DNA of 64,000 nucleotides from assembly GCA_905178155.1 (NCBI GenBank), contig CAJINV010000010.1:3368587-3432586 (forward strand). Reading direction: 5' to 3'. Of this stretch, positions 1 to 11,746 are shown one piece after another. The DNA comes from Amoebophrya sp. A120. Lineage: Eukaryota; Sar; Dinophyceae; Syndiniales; Amoebophryaceae. How positions within the stretch are numbered: position 1 is the first letter of the stretch; the number at the start of each line of letters is the position of its first letter. The position numbers were made by a program, and so were the translations under genes. Below the pieces are notes generated by a model. The model saw only the letters and a program-made list of their open reading frames with translations, was not told where the DNA came from and made no database searches.

Positions 1-3000
1 TGTTCCGGTTGAAGGTGTTGAAGATCTACTTTTTCCCGGGACGATCTTGAACAGGTACAGTAAGAAGACAAACTGAAGCCTGCTCCACCCAAATTTTGGA
101 AAACAAACACAGCAAGCAGGCACGACACGGGCAAGGCAAACTAAAAGAGCCGGGGCGGGGGCTACGGAAAGTGACTTGCTAACTTATAAATAGTACGCGA
201 GGCCCGACAGGTCGAGTTGGTCTTTGTTCATCGGGGGGGAGGTAGCACAGTAGTAAAAACTGGAGCTGTAGTTGTAGTTGGTACGTAAGCGCATCACGAC
301 GAATGTTGTATATCGCAGCGTGCTAAAACTTTTTGCTGTTCGTATAGTAGATTAAGTAATAACGGGCATTTGATCTTTTTCGGATACGAAGTACCGAGAA
401 GTGAGGACGACAGGTTGCAGGACGACATCTGCGAGAAAGGACAGAGACTTCGCTGTTGAACCTAAAGGAACGTAGCTGGACAAAACCGAAAGTCAAACAA
501 AATCACTGTCTGCAAGATGGGAGTGGCGCACAAGAACGATAGGTTCGCACACTGCATCTCAACATCCAGCTTCTTGTTTTTTCTTTCCTTTGTATAGAAA
601 ACTGTGTTGAACGAGCACGAGGAATGCACCTTTAGAAACAACGAACGGACGGAAGACCGAAAACGAAAAGAAACAGGACGAGGGAAAACACCACGACCGA
701 GAACTTCTATAGAGATGTTGAAAGCTACCAGAATGCATTGCGAAAAGATCCTGAGGCTTTACTAAGCGCATGATCTCCATCAATACGATGACCAGATTTG
801 GCGACGAGACTCGAAACACGATTCTGAATTGCATTTGCAACGAGAAAACAAGCACTTACATACTACCTTTGGCGCTGAGTTGTAGGTTGGCACATATGAA
901 TGGTCAAAAGAGCTTCATAACGAGAATCAGCGAATGTTCCACTGAGTGAAAAAACCGAACAGCTTTCACAAAAAATATTTTTGCTCTTGAGTACCCGCGG
1001 AGAATCCTCAACAGCACGAGCATCAGCGAGATGACAAAGATCTATAAATTTTGGAGAAAAAGGTCAAACACGCATGTGAAACAGGCTAACGTTTAGACCG
1101 GACATATTTGTAATAGCATCGAGATTCAGTACTTTTCCTTTTCAACAAAAAGATGATTTTTCTTCCAACAGCGATTTGTTCGAGGGTATTTTATGTCGTT
1201 GACTCACTCACCACCGAAGTGGGTGCCTTCGCCTGAGCCGGTGAACAAGAGTGCATTGAAGTCCCAACTTTCTCTTCTTTCAAAGTTGCATTCTTTCTTT
1301 CATCATTCTTTTTTATTTTTCATTTTCTGTTTTTTGTTCTTTCTAAAAGTTCACACTTGTCTTGCGGTTTCTCTTGCTTCCTTCGAATTTGTAATGCGTA
1401 TTTTGTAGCTTGACTTTCGAGAGCTGTTAACTGACGGGTCGAAAAATATATAGTAATATTCTTGCCTACCGTGATATCTTTAAGCGCAAGGTCTACTACA
1501 AAATGGGTCCTGTTTGCATTACAAATTTCAAAGTCATCCAATCTGTCATGCTGGATACAAGGATGGCAAATCTGGGGCATTCGTGTTCTGTTCGCGAAAC
1601 AGGATAAGTCGGGCATATTCGTCCAGGAGAGCATTACAAATTTTAAGGATGTAAAATCTGTCATGCTTGTGGCCGTTCTGCTCGCTTTTGCCAAGGTATC
1701 CTTTCCCATGCAGTTTTCAAACGTTTAGGGCTTTTTGTACACGAACGATTAAGAAAACAAGAGAAGAAAAACATCAACATCGCACACCGTCCTAAGTGCA
1801 ACAGCACACAGGAAGGCAATACGAACAATTTGTATTGTTCCTGTTCGCCCCTCTTTGCATGAACTTGTTCTGATTCTTGAAGCCTACGTTTTTCGACGTT
1901 TATAACTGGGGGCTTTACAACTTCAAGATCAGACCTTGTTTTGCATTTTACAAAAAAACAAAAACAAAATCATGCGCGCCCGGCACCATGGCGAAGAGGT
2001 GCAGAGATAAGGTGTCCCGCGAGTGGCGAAAACAGAACATCCACGAACCACGGGAGCGACTTGAAGCGCAACAGGAAAAGGCGGAACGCGAACACAAGCA
2101 GCACCTGTTGAGCACGAGTTGTAGGTTGGCACAACAAGCACAACGACGGGGAAAGTTATTTTCCCACGTGCGGTAATAATCATCTTCATCATATCTGCAA
2201 GAATACAACACTTGCGTTTCCAAGAACGACGTCCTCGTGTTTACGCACCACGGCCTTCAAAAAAAAAGCGAAATCCAAATCATACATTATCTATTAAGTT
2301 TTATCTAATTCCTAACAGAAGTACTTGACCAACTAACATGGTACGCAGTAAAAAAGGCACGCTTCTTTATTCCACCCCTCGCACTAAAAGAAGGAGCGTC
2401 GACATCTTCACTAGAGCTAATGCTGACTCCAGCCGCGCGGGAAAAACTTGTCCCCGCAGGCTGTTGCAACGACCATAAGAAGAATAAACTGCAATTCGAT
2501 TCTAGATGAAGACCTCCAAGTTGTTGTACCTCTCTATTTCTTCATTTCTCCTCCGCGGGCTAGTAAATGATGTGCGTGGGCGTGGCACTGTCCTATAGTG
2601 GTCAATCTCAATAATTATTAACACGCTTTCTCATCCTTCAGCTGTGTACATCGGCCATGCAGAAATTGGAATGCCGCTCTTCGTTTTTTGGCGGCCCTTA
2701 GTATAGTAGTCGAACCTCCAAACGTCAGATGTACAACGCTAGACTATTTTTTCGAAAATTCTTATAATACTATAGGCCTAGTAGTAGAGGATTGTACAGG
2801 GAATTGTAGGCTACAAATTTGTTTGTGAATTGTCCAGCTCAAGATTTCGTTTTGAAAAACGCGCCATCATTCTTAAATTATTATCCATGTCACAATCGAA
2901 AGCATCTCCTAGTGATACTTACAAAGCTCCTGCCATTTGTCTTCTATCTTGACCTGTGCCGGAAATAAGAGAAATAGGAACCGGGCTAGGTTTCGCTTCC

Positions 3001-4048
3001 AACCCTTAATACGTACATTGGACTACTACAGGCGAAGTGCTTTATCTATTTTTCATCTACGTTGTTCAAGCAAGAACGGTACCGCTTTTATTTTTGTTTT
3101 TCCCCACTTCACGACGTAAAAATATTCACATCGAGAAATTTTTGTTCGAAATCGAAAATATGTATATGTTGTAAAGTGAAATCATACATAAGTTTGCACC
3201 CGAAAGCGAAGGAGCAAGAAAAATCATTATACAGTTTGATACACGACCCAAAAGCGAAGGTGCGCGAGAGGGCTGTGTTTCATGTGCGACAATTGTACAG
3301 TATGTAGGGCATATTATTTGTTCCAAAAAAATCTCCAAGCAGGATTACATTTACAATTGCTTTCGCTATTAAAATTCCTGTTTTATCTGCTTCCCATAAT
3401 TCTTGCGACAAATATTCATCTGGATAGGTCTGGTGTCCCGTCATGCTTCCTAAGTGTAGCTTCGCCTACTTCTCAGATGCGTCATCTTCCGTTCGTATAT
3501 GATTTATTAATGCCCGCACGAAGTGTTATTTGGTCTTCTTATGCCCACGACCGGCTTTCTGTACATATTCGCAAGTTGTATTTGTATCAACATAGATACG
3601 GATATAATCACTATTTTCATTTGTAGGTGAAAGTCCACCCGTTTCTGTCATGTTCCACTTCCACCCTCTTCAGCATGATCATTCAGCGCATGTTGTTTCC
3701 ATAGGTAAGGTAGAGAGCACCCCCGCCTGCAATCAGCGCTGCACCTTTACCGAGGCGTTTCAAGGAGAAAAAACGTAACACCTACATCTTCGAGTTTCTG
3801 CCTCTGGTGTAAATAACACGAAAAGTACTTACTATGTTCAACATCTACTACTTCCACCTTACCAGCTAGAAGTAATAGAGACGACCAAGTTGTAGAAGCC
3901 GCAAAGGCCTTCTTCAAAGAAACTACATGAAATGCATCAAGCTGCAGAAAAATATAAAAATCATCTTGTGAAATCTGTATTGCGAAAACTACATCAGCGA
4001 AGGTTCTTCGCTTGCATCCTGAATGACAAGACACCATGCTGCGTTTTT
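1..4048. other. AT-rich stretch without a supported gene
   Basis: I see no convincing coding region here. The open frames are short, lack the Ala/Ser/Thr-rich composition of the real genes in this window, and occur equally on both strands. Two short segments near 1520-1560 and 1640-1670 resemble introner interiors (GCATTACAAATTT followed by ATCTGTCATGCT), so an old introner or a degraded introner-bearing gene may lie here. I could not define its ends. No RNA gene was recognised. Confidence 0.5.
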
Positions 4049-4713
4049 TCATCCTTTGATAGTACTCTGGCTGCGCCTGTCATCAAGTCCGGGGACAGCG
4101 GGAGCTGGCGCCCGCCCTCCGTCCTCCGTTTCGTGCCCAATTGTATCTATCCTGTGTAAGTAAAAACGTCCCCACTTGTCATGCAAATCTGCAGGGGGCC
4201 TAAAATGCTTCTCACCGTGTGAAGCTACGTGCCATGAGAGCTATTTTCTGAATGCAATGGAATTGGAACTTGTCATGCTCTATCTGAAAATAAGGCTCGA
4301 TAGCGTATGCTATCAATCGATTTGCGATTTGGCTGCACTAGTCAAATGAAACGGCTGTACTGCGGATAGCCCAAATTTGTCGCGGGCAGCGGCAGCAGCC
4401 AAAAGTTTATTGCGATGGCGCAGATTTTTTCTCATCTACTTGACTATGGGCGGGAGGAGGTGGGGATGTTTTATTTACACCGGATATCAATATCATCGTC
4501 AAGCGCCTGATTATGCGAGCCCTCGGTCTTATCCGCGACCTGCAAGTGGCCCCTGAGGTTGCCGCAAGTTTTTGGCGGGCCCATTTTTGTAACCACGACC
4601 TTGCAGGAGCTGGTGCCCGAACTCTCGTCTCCTGCGCAGGAGGAGGCTATCCAAGAAAAAAAGATTCTAGGTGTATACTTTCTTGGAGGATCAGCATTGC
4701 AAATATCTCTGGC
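4049..4713 (-). CDS. Probable 3'-terminal exons, perhaps of gene A, split by a 339-bp TIR element
   Basis: On the minus strand an open frame runs from about 4713 to 4487. It is followed by a TIR element at 4148-4486, and then a second open stretch at 4142-4049 ends in TGA. Removing the element plus five bases joins the two frames (…ALDDDI + E-IGHETED…). The peptide is Ser/Cys/Pro/Ala-rich and matches no family I know. The right end touches an introner-like sequence (GCATTGCAAATATCTCTGG on the plus strand, about 4694-4712), and gene A's open frame ends just beyond it at 4814. These may therefore be the last exons of gene A, after an intron of roughly 110-135 bp whose exact borders I cannot fix. 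Alternatively they are a separate small gene or 3'UTR remnant. The restored frame is seen in the sequence; the link to gene A is inference. Confidence 0.45.
4148..4486. mobile_element. TIR introner-like element (339 bp) in the 4.0-4.7 kb exons
   Basis: The left end is TATCCTGTGTAAGTAAAAAC and the right end is the inverted GTTTTATTTACACCGGATA; GTCCCCAC/GTGGGGA pair just inside. The element shows the TAT...ATA termini of the other introners here. The flanking 5-mers (GTATC at 4143-4147, TCAAT at 4487-4491) do not match, so the TSD is either decayed or absent. Removal of 344 bases joins the flanking minus-strand frames. Confidence 0.65.
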
Positions 4714-4813
4714 ATGACATCATGCGCAGATAGTACCAGAAAACGCCCTTGAATGGACCCTACAATGCATCCCTAGCATGAAAGACGCAGTCATCTTATA
4801 AATATGTTGCGCA

Positions 4814-7800
4814 TCACAAATTTACACTAAACACGTTTTTTTCTTGGATAGAGGTGTCAACAACTCCACTAGTGCTCGTCTCCGCAGCAAAGCACATCAC
4901 TTCTTCACTGCCTTGCGGAACGTCAATCACGTCGAAGATCGAAGGCAAGCATTGGTCATTATGATCCTGTTTTTCGTCTTCACTCTCGGGTTGCTGCTCC
5001 TGCGCCACGGTCTTCTCCTGCGCCGCTGGGGCAGTATTGGAAGTACTAAACCAGGAGGACAGGAGAGACGCTGCATTTGCTTCCGCCAAAGGATCCGCTG
5101 AGTGGCGACCGGCGAGCAGAGAGCGCGGTGCTTGCCCGGCCGAACAGGTGGGTCGGCCAGGTCGCGAACAGTGAGTACCGTTGGAGACCGAGATGAGGTC
5201 CTCGCTTAGCGGCGATGCGCAGACGCTGGCCGGATCGCGCCGGCCAGACTCCCAAGCGAAAATCAAGACGAAGGACACGAAAAGCAGCTTTTCCACCTTG
5301 CGCCGCAACACCGTGCAGGCCGCGCCGTACCGATGCTCGTCGCGGGTCGTGGTGACGATGTGTGTCGTGGTTGCCGTGGGGTGCAGCTCCTGGTCAAGGA
5401 CCGCGTCCGTTCCTGAAGATACGAGTTCAGCATCAACATCATCCGGGACCGGGAGGTGGACGGTTTCGTCTTCTCCCTCTTCGTCTTCTTCCTCATCCGG
5501 CAAAACTACAGCGTCTCCGTTTTCATCCTGATGCAATTCGTCCTGCGTGGATGAAGTAGACGGTCTCGCACCTGCCGTCTCCGAAGACGAGTCCCCAGGG
5601 GGGAGCAGGCCGTCATTACCGGACGAGGTCTCCTGATGCTGATCTTCCTTAGCCACGACCTGCGTTGAGGACGTACTGGCAGTATTGTCTTCGTTTCCGA
5701 TGTGTAGCTGCTGCTGCTCAACAGCCGCTCCTCCTTCATCCTCCACCACGAGCTCGTCGCCGGTTTGGGTTTTTCCAGCAGGTTTATCGTGAAGAAATTT
5801 GATGTTCACGGGTTGGTTTTGTTCAATGTCTTTCAGAATTTGCAAATTGAAACTCGACTTGTGCCCCTTACTATTCTTGGCCGCCAGTTCCAACGCCGCG
5901 GCCGCACGGTGCAGGAGGGCATTTCTCATCTCGGGGCTCTTAACTTTCCGGCACAGATCCCGCGTGATTTCCGCAAAGGCAAGCAGTAACTCCTCTCCGA
6001 ACTCCGGTTGCAGCGTTGCGCCCAGGTGCAACCCCACACTGACCATCGCCTCCGCCGACATTGTGTGCAAAAAGTTGAGAACCGGGTGAAGGGCATGACG
6101 GTATTTTACTAGTTGTTCCTGTTTCTCATCATGTTGACTTCGGGTCACGTCGCCGTCGTCTTCGCTATGCTGCTGCTGGTCGTGGCCCTGGCCCTGGTCC
6201 TGACCTGCAAATTTTTGCCCCCGCACTACTTGGACATAGTTGATCAAAAGCTGCTGCAACGAGGCCGCAGCGCCGGCGATCCTTTCTGCGACCCGGGTGA
6301 ATTTGCTTTTCCTGGCACAAGAAATGGGAGCGCCAGCGCCAGCAGCTGCTCTTGTAGTACTATTTCCATCTTGCTGCAACCGTTCCTGCCCTGCAGAGGA
6401 AGCTTCTTCCGCAGCTCCACCTCCCGCAGCTGCATCTCCCGCAGTTGCATCTCCCACAGCTGCATCTCCCGCAGCTGCATCTCCCGCAGCTGCATCTCCC
6501 GCAGCTGCATCTCCCGCAGTTGCATCTCCCGCCGCAACACGAAGTTCCTCGGGTCGAACTTCCACTTCCGCTTCCATTCCAGGAAGCAAGGGCCACGATT
6601 TGGTGCGGCTCAAGGAAGCGTTGCCAGTGGTGAGTGGAGTCGTCTCCTGGCGCTGCAAGTCCTGGAACGATTGCGAGCGGCTGAGCGGAGAATTCGTGCT
6701 GGGAATAAATGCCTCTTCAACATGCGAGTCAATTTGAGTCTCTCGTCCCTGCACCACGTCGTCCGCTGTCACAACGGCGCCAAGCGGTTGTGTGGTTGGA
6801 GTTTGCCCTGTAGTCGCTGCAGTCCCCGTTCCTGTCGGAAGATGAACCGCTGTAAAGCGAGAGGCAGCGCTGGGGCTGGCAGCCCTGCTCGGTGGTGGAG
6901 TGTTTTCGACGCCCGACGAGAACGAGGACCCACTCGCTCCACCGGGGAACAAAGACGGCTGCTCCGGGGCGGAGGGCTCCGAGGCAGCAGCTGTGAAGGT
7001 GGTACGAGGGCTAGCTGAGCCGCTTGCAATCGCATCGCGGTCGCTAGACGTTGAGGTAGCAGCAGCAGCAGCAGCAGTAGCAGGATCAGCATTTCCCTCC
7101 AAGTGGCCGGCTGGAGATCTTTGCGTGCTTCCCGATGCAGGAGCCGTAGGTCCGCTTGGGTCCAACTCTTCAGAGGTGCTTATTGTACCGTCATTCCCGG
7201 TGGTTGTTCCCGGCGCGGCCAGAGTTGATGTTGTGCCACTGGTCCCAGCAGCATTTGCCGGATCCGCTCCATTCGGGGGAAGTGACGTGGCAGTGCTACC
7301 CGGAGCGGCAGTGCTGCCGGGTGTGGCAGTGCTGCCCGGTGCGGCAGTGCTGCCGGGTGTGGCAGTGCTGCCCGGTGCGGCAGTGCTGCCCGGAGCGGCA
7401 GTGCTGCCCGGAGCGGCAGTGCTGCCCGCTGCGGCAGTGCTGCCCGGTGCGGCAGTGCCTGGTGCGGCAGTGCTGCTCGACGCGGCAGTGCCTGGCGTTG
7501 CAGTGCCCGGTGCGGCAGTGCTGCCCGGTGCGGCAGTACCAACCGGCGTCGCAGTGCTCGGAGCGGCACCCCCACGTCCAAGTGCAGGCGGCGCTGCAGA
7601 AGAAGATGAAGCCGAGGGCAAAACAGTAGCAGAAGGCACCCCTGGAGTAGTCACCGTAACTGGATTAACAGTTGCCGCGTTACCCTGGTTGGTATTCCCG
7701 GTGCTATTGGTCCGAAGTAGAACCGGCGGGGCAGTTGTTCCGGTACTGGTCCCCACGACCGCGGGGGGCGGACGGGTGCCCGGCGCGCCAGCATTGTTGT

Positions 7801-10331
7801 TTCCACCTTGAAGAACCGCGACCGCTGGCACCTCCGGCTGGTTTATCACATGTAAAAATGTCTGGGTCTGGAAACTTGTGATGCTGGGTGGCGTCTCATG
7901 ATGAGGCTACAGATGCTGGCTCAGCATGACAAGTTTCTGAGCTCCTAGGTGTTGCCTATTCTGCATGACAAGCTGCGCTTCTGCATCACAGAAAAACGGA
8001 GCTCTTGGGTAACATGCATGACAGATTTAAGAGTCATGCCAGACAAGCATGACAAACATGAATTCTTCCAGACCCAGACATTTTTACATTTGATATGGTT
8101 GTGCAGTGCCCGAAAGGCGTTCACGAGCTGCTGCAACTGCGTGTTCCGAAAGGCTTTTTTTCCGTCCGGCAGGAGGAAAAAACGCCCCGCCGTCTCGTCC
8201 GCATAGTACGCCGGCTCGAAGTTGTAGGAGACAGAGGTGTATGCATTGCAAATATGTCTGGATCTGGAAGAGCGCAAGGTTTGTCATGCTCGACCAGCAT
8301 GCCTCTCAAATCTGTGATGCATGTTACCTAAACGCCCCATTTTTATGTAATGCAGAAACGCAGTTTGGCATGCAGAATGGGCAACACCTAGCAAGTAAAA
8401 AATCTGTTATGCGCGGTCGTCAATCGAAGTGTCCGCATGATCGTTCAACCAGCATCACAAGTTTCCCGACCCAGACAGATTTGCAATGCATAAAGTGTTT
8501 TCGCCCGTGTGTGCGTCTTTCACCACTGCGAGCACCGGGTACTCGCAGAGAACGTCGACTTCAACACGTGCCGTGCCAGAAGTTTTGGTACTAGACGTGG
8601 AAATATTTCTCGCGTCCTTGCACATAAAAGCGGCCGGGAATCCTGGTTTTCCTTGCAGTCCTCCTACTTGTTGATCATTCCCGCCCGGGTTCATTTGGGA
8701 GAAAACGGAAGATCCACCGTTCTGGTCGTTCCAAAGCTCCGAAAACTGCTTCAGTGCCGTGTTGGAAAGCATAACGGGCATCACATGGATCTCGTCGTTT
8801 GGAGCTGCATCCCCTTCGTCGTCACCGTTGCTGGCAGCGGCCTGCTGCTCCTGGGCAGCTACTTCATCTTGCGTCGACCACGTCGAGAGGAACTTTTTTT
8901 GCACTAGTTGATGATCCTGCTTCATCTTGTTCTGCAGAAGCAGTTGTTGACGTTGTTGCCGAGGAGCTCCTGCAGTTCCACCCGGCTTCTGCACCTCTTC
9001 CACTTCCAGCTGCGCACCGCTCACGGGACAGAAACATTTTCCGTCGACGGGCACGTTTGCGCAGGCTTTTTCCGCGACCGGGCGGGCCAGGGTCAAACCA
9101 GAGCTCACAACCACCGGGTCGGAGCCGATTGCAGCCATATTTTGCTGCACGAAGTCGTTGAGCTGCTTCAGCTCCGGGCGAGAGACCAGAAGCTGGTTCT
9201 GGTTGTTACCTCCCGGAGTAGAAACATTAGTGCCATTGCCGTTGCCGTTGCCCCCAGGATGGCTCCCGCCCACCGGGTGCTGTTGCTCTGCTTCCGCCTG
9301 TTCACGTAGGTGGTGCTGGTACCGCAACCCCAGGGGCACGCCGATGCCCAAACCCAAGCCGATTACCAAGAGAGACACGCCAGCAATGATAGCAATGGTC
9401 CAGAACCTTTTCGAGGAAGTTTGCGGAGTGCTGCTGGTGCAGCTTTCGCGTCCCGTATCCAAAGGAAAAATCCCCCCCCCCCATATCAAAAGGAAGTTTC
9501 TGATGCTGGATTTGCGTACAAAAATCAGCTTTGTATTGTAGAGAAGCATTGCGGGCAGATCTCCAGGCTGGATAGGGGCGTATGTGTCTAGTTCCTCAGC
9601 ATGGCAAACGGCTCCCATGACAAATCGCCTCCATAATGGGGCGAAAGCTCCTGCCCTCGTCTTCTTGCAAGACGGATGTGATTTGTGACCTCAAATCAGC
9701 AATACAAATTTTCGAAGTCATACCTTTTCGATATGGGGAGGGGGGATTTTTCCTTTCAATATCCCGCCGCGGCGGGGTACGTCTTCGTCTTCTTCTTTCC
9801 ACCAATGGTCTTCGTATGCTCCTCGTCGGTCGTCTCATCTGCGTCCCCGCGGCCCTCGCCGGTCAGCAGGGAGGAATTTTCATCCACCTCATAATGGATT
9901 TCATCGTGGCGAAAAGAATCCGCCGTCCCCGCCTCGAGGTCACCATGATGTTGGGTGGCCATATTGCTCGCAGGATCCTCGTATCAAATGTAAAAATGTC
10001 TGGGTCTGGAAGATTGCAACTTGTGATGCTGCATTTGGATGTGTAAAAAATTTGTGTAGCATGCCCATGCGCAGCGAACGGATTCTAATCTTTGCTACGC
10101 GGGGAGGGCATCTGTCATGCGGAATAGGCATCAAGAATCCCTCAAAAAACCTGTGATGCTAGGGCATGCATCACAGACATCTCGGCTCATGCAAACCGTG
10201 CATGACAAGTCCCAGCATCTTCCAGACCCAGACATTTTTACGATCCATACCTCGGCACCAGCCGCCGGATAGCTGCGGTGGGCCGGCGCAGCGACCTTGG
10301 ATTGGTAAGTGAATGAAAGATTGGTATCCAT
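4814..10331 (-). CDS. Gene A: five-exon single-pass membrane protein with low-complexity tail, paralogue of gene B
   Basis: Exons (minus strand): 10331-10250, 9976-9762, 9450-8493, 8234-8096 and 7838-4814. Together they make 4419 nt, or 1472 residues. The start is ATG at 10331, and every join keeps frame once an introner and one TSD copy are removed. A charged N-terminus of about 114 residues precedes one strong membrane segment (residues about 115-140, FWTIAIIAGVSLLVIGLGLG). Next comes a region of about 300 residues shared with gene B: PVVVSSG, a Cys-containing stretch, CEYPVLAVV, and KAFRN with QLVNAF. The rest is Ala/Thr/Ser/Gly/Pro-rich, with tandem STAAPG and AAGDA repeats, acidic runs, and a short hydrophobic stretch (KLLFVSFVLIFAW) near the C-terminus. 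I do not recognise the shared region. A surface or endomembrane protein with a mucin-like tail fits. The C-terminus is uncertain because an intron near 4690-4830 may add more exons. Confidence 0.8.
6424..6540 (-). repeat. 15-bp coding tandem repeat (AAGDA units) in gene A
   Basis: On the plus strand, 15-bp units of the form TCTCCCGCAGCTGCA repeat about seven to eight times with few changes. They encode A-A-G-D-A units in the gene A frame on the minus strand. The near-identity of the units suggests recent expansion by slippage or unequal exchange. Confidence 0.8.
7280..7570 (-). repeat. 18-bp coding tandem repeat (STAAPG units) in gene A
   Basis: Units of about 18 bp (GCGGCAGTGCTGCCCGGA and variants) repeat about 14-16 times, some shortened to 12 bp. 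They encode S/T-T/A-A-P-G repeats typical of mucin-like, potentially O-glycosylated segments. The same bases give long open frames in other phases, which are shadows of this repeat. Confidence 0.8.
7844..8095. mobile_element. Introner A4 (family 1, 252 bp)
   Basis: The left end is TATCACATGTAAAAATGTC and the right end is GACATTTTTACATTTGATA, with TCTGGGTCTGG/CCAGACCCAGA continuing the inverted repeat. The TSD is a perfect TGGTT (7839-7843 and 8096-8100). Removing the element with one TSD copy joins gene A exons 4 and 5 in frame (…LHN-QPEVPA…). Confidence 0.92.
8240..8492. mobile_element. Introner A3 (family 1, 253 bp)
   Basis: The ends are TATGCATTGCAAATATGTC and a right end of ATTTGCAATGCATA. 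The TSD is AGGTG/AAGTG (8235-8239, 8493-8497), one mismatch. Removal joins gene A exons 3 and 4 in frame (…GENT-SVSYN…). The same SYN…AYYA motif is continuous in paralogue B, where this site carries no introner, so the insertion is specific to A. Confidence 0.92.
9456..9761. mobile_element. Introner A2 (family 4, 306 bp)
   Basis: This family is distinct from family 1. The left end is TATCCAAAGGAAAAATCC followed by a C-run and CATATC. The right end is GATATGGGGAGGGGGG then ATTTTTCCTTTCAATA. The TSD is a perfect TCCCG (9451-9455 and 9762-9766). Removal joins exons 2 and 3 of gene A in frame (…YPAAAG-RESC…), just upstream of the membrane segment. Confidence 0.9.
9982..10249. mobile_element. Introner A1 (family 1, 268 bp)
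   Basis: The left end is TATCAAATGTAAAAATGTC; the right end is GACATTTTTACGATCCATA. The TSD is a perfect CCTCG (9977-9981 and 10250-10254). Removal joins exons 1 and 2 of gene A in frame (…AGAE-DPASN…). This is one of only two introners here that can be read as a GT-AG intron on the coding strand (CGAG|GTATGG … ACGAG|G). Confidence 0.92.
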
Positions 10332-11451
10332 TTTCCAAAACAGGAGGGTATTATACCTTTATTCCTGGTAAATTGTTATTTGATGTGTACTAGTTCTTCA
10401 GAAGTTAGTTGTTGGCTTGAGTAATTCTTTGGGATCTCAGCAAAAGTAGATTATACAAAGTAAAGTTAGTGACCACAAAAGTTGTTATCAAATTTTTTAT
10501 TTTACAGTAGGAGTATCAAGAAATTGGTTAGGTATAATTTTACAAAGTTGCGAATACGTCGATGTATTCTGTTCCTTCAAAGAGACGATGCTGTTCCCTG
10601 TTAGAAGTAGAGTAGTACGGAGATTTCGTTGCAGCTTCGAAAAAAGATTTGGAACTGGTGCTGGTAGCTGCACTGTGCGATAATTCTATATTTGCAGCAG
10701 CTGTATCATTCGGTCAAGATGGATTCGGAAATAGAGAACCAGTGGCGTAAGACTATGAACTACTAGCTACGCAATACTATTTTCACGAGTTCCCTCCGTG
10801 TTCGTCTCCGACATTTCATATTTATGTTTTTTGTGTTCACTAACAGTTCCAGTGAGTTGTGAGTCAGACGAAACATTGTACTGACTCAACGACCCCTTAA
10901 AGCTGGCAAGTAGCAGAATTCCTAGATCTAGCTATGATGTACAACGAGCCGGTCATTTTATTTTTACGCATGTTCATTTATTTCTACGTTGAGAAGGAAA
11001 GTGTTTAGATTTATAGATACTACTTCTTCTGGTGATTTCTGCCTGCTGATCGCCCCGCAAACATTCAAGATCAAGATCTACTTCTAGCGGACAATTAGGG
11101 AAAAGCAAATGACTTAATACTAGAAAAACGCAAGGGTCAAGGTGCGTAAAGTCTTGTCGGAAAAATTTCAGTTCGATTTGGGCGCCTCGAAGATGATTTG
11201 CCCTCAGGACGCAATTCCTCAAAGTCAAACTTTTTGTTTTTTGGCAAAGAATAACTGATCATCGTCATGATCCCTACAACAAAGTAGACAATTCGAAAAA
11301 TAAACAGGGGATCATTACACAAGAAATGGAAGCGCAGACCGTGCGTGTCGACAGGACGGAACAGTGTTGAGCAATTTCATTTTTAGATCAAAATGTTCTT
11401 CATAACTTCCGCGTCACTGGAACACCACTCCATTTGCGCGTCGCTGACATC
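10332..11451. other. Intergenic stretch between genes A and B, right of gene A
   Basis: AT-rich DNA upstream of gene A's ATG. Two overlapping minus-strand open frames (about 60-84 residues, 10974-11322) have hydrophobic or mixed composition but no recognisable family and no introner support. I do not call them. No promoter motif was recognised; dinoflagellate-type promoters generally lack a canonical TATA box. Confidence 0.4.
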
Positions 11452-11746
11452 TATTCAATGCAAATACGTCTGGGTCTGCAAACTTGTAATGCAAATACGT
11501 AATTACAAGGGGTCTGCAAACTTGTAATGCTGAGTTGTGAATCCTCCCTCCGTCAAGAGCAAGACTTAGAAATATTTGCGCGTTTTCGTGTTGCTTTTTC
11601 CGCATGACAAACACAAACTGCGTTTTTGCATGACAAACAAAAGGGTCTCTTTTACGACACGCATGACAAGCTCTTCCGTCGTGCCAGACCAGCATGACAA
11701 ACTTTGCAAGCTGTTCAAGAGGACCCAGACATATTTGCAATGCATA
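11452..11746. mobile_element. Family 1 introner outside any called gene (295 bp)
   Basis: The left end is TATTCAATGCAAATACGTC and the right end is CAGACATATTTGCAATGCATA. The TSD is ACATC/GCATC (11447-11451, 11747-11751). The interior shows the family's CATGACAA/TTGTAATGC elements. Removing it joins two minus-strand open stretches into about 50 codons (…SRM-QRRANGVVFQ stop), with no ATG. This could be the tail of an unrecognised gene, a UTR insertion or an intergenic copy. Confidence 0.8.

Noticed and set aside
6113-7018. A 301-codon plus-strand frame with a hydrophobic start.
   Set aside because: It is a shadow of gene A's minus-strand coding region. Its Ser/Cys/Arg repeats come from the 15-bp AAGDA repeat read backwards.
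6900-7811. A 303-codon plus-strand open frame (Ala/Val/Pro/Gly-rich).
   Set aside because: It is the complement of gene A's STAAPG tandem repeats. The repeat keeps several frames open on both strands, while only the minus frame continues in frame across the introners and matches gene B.
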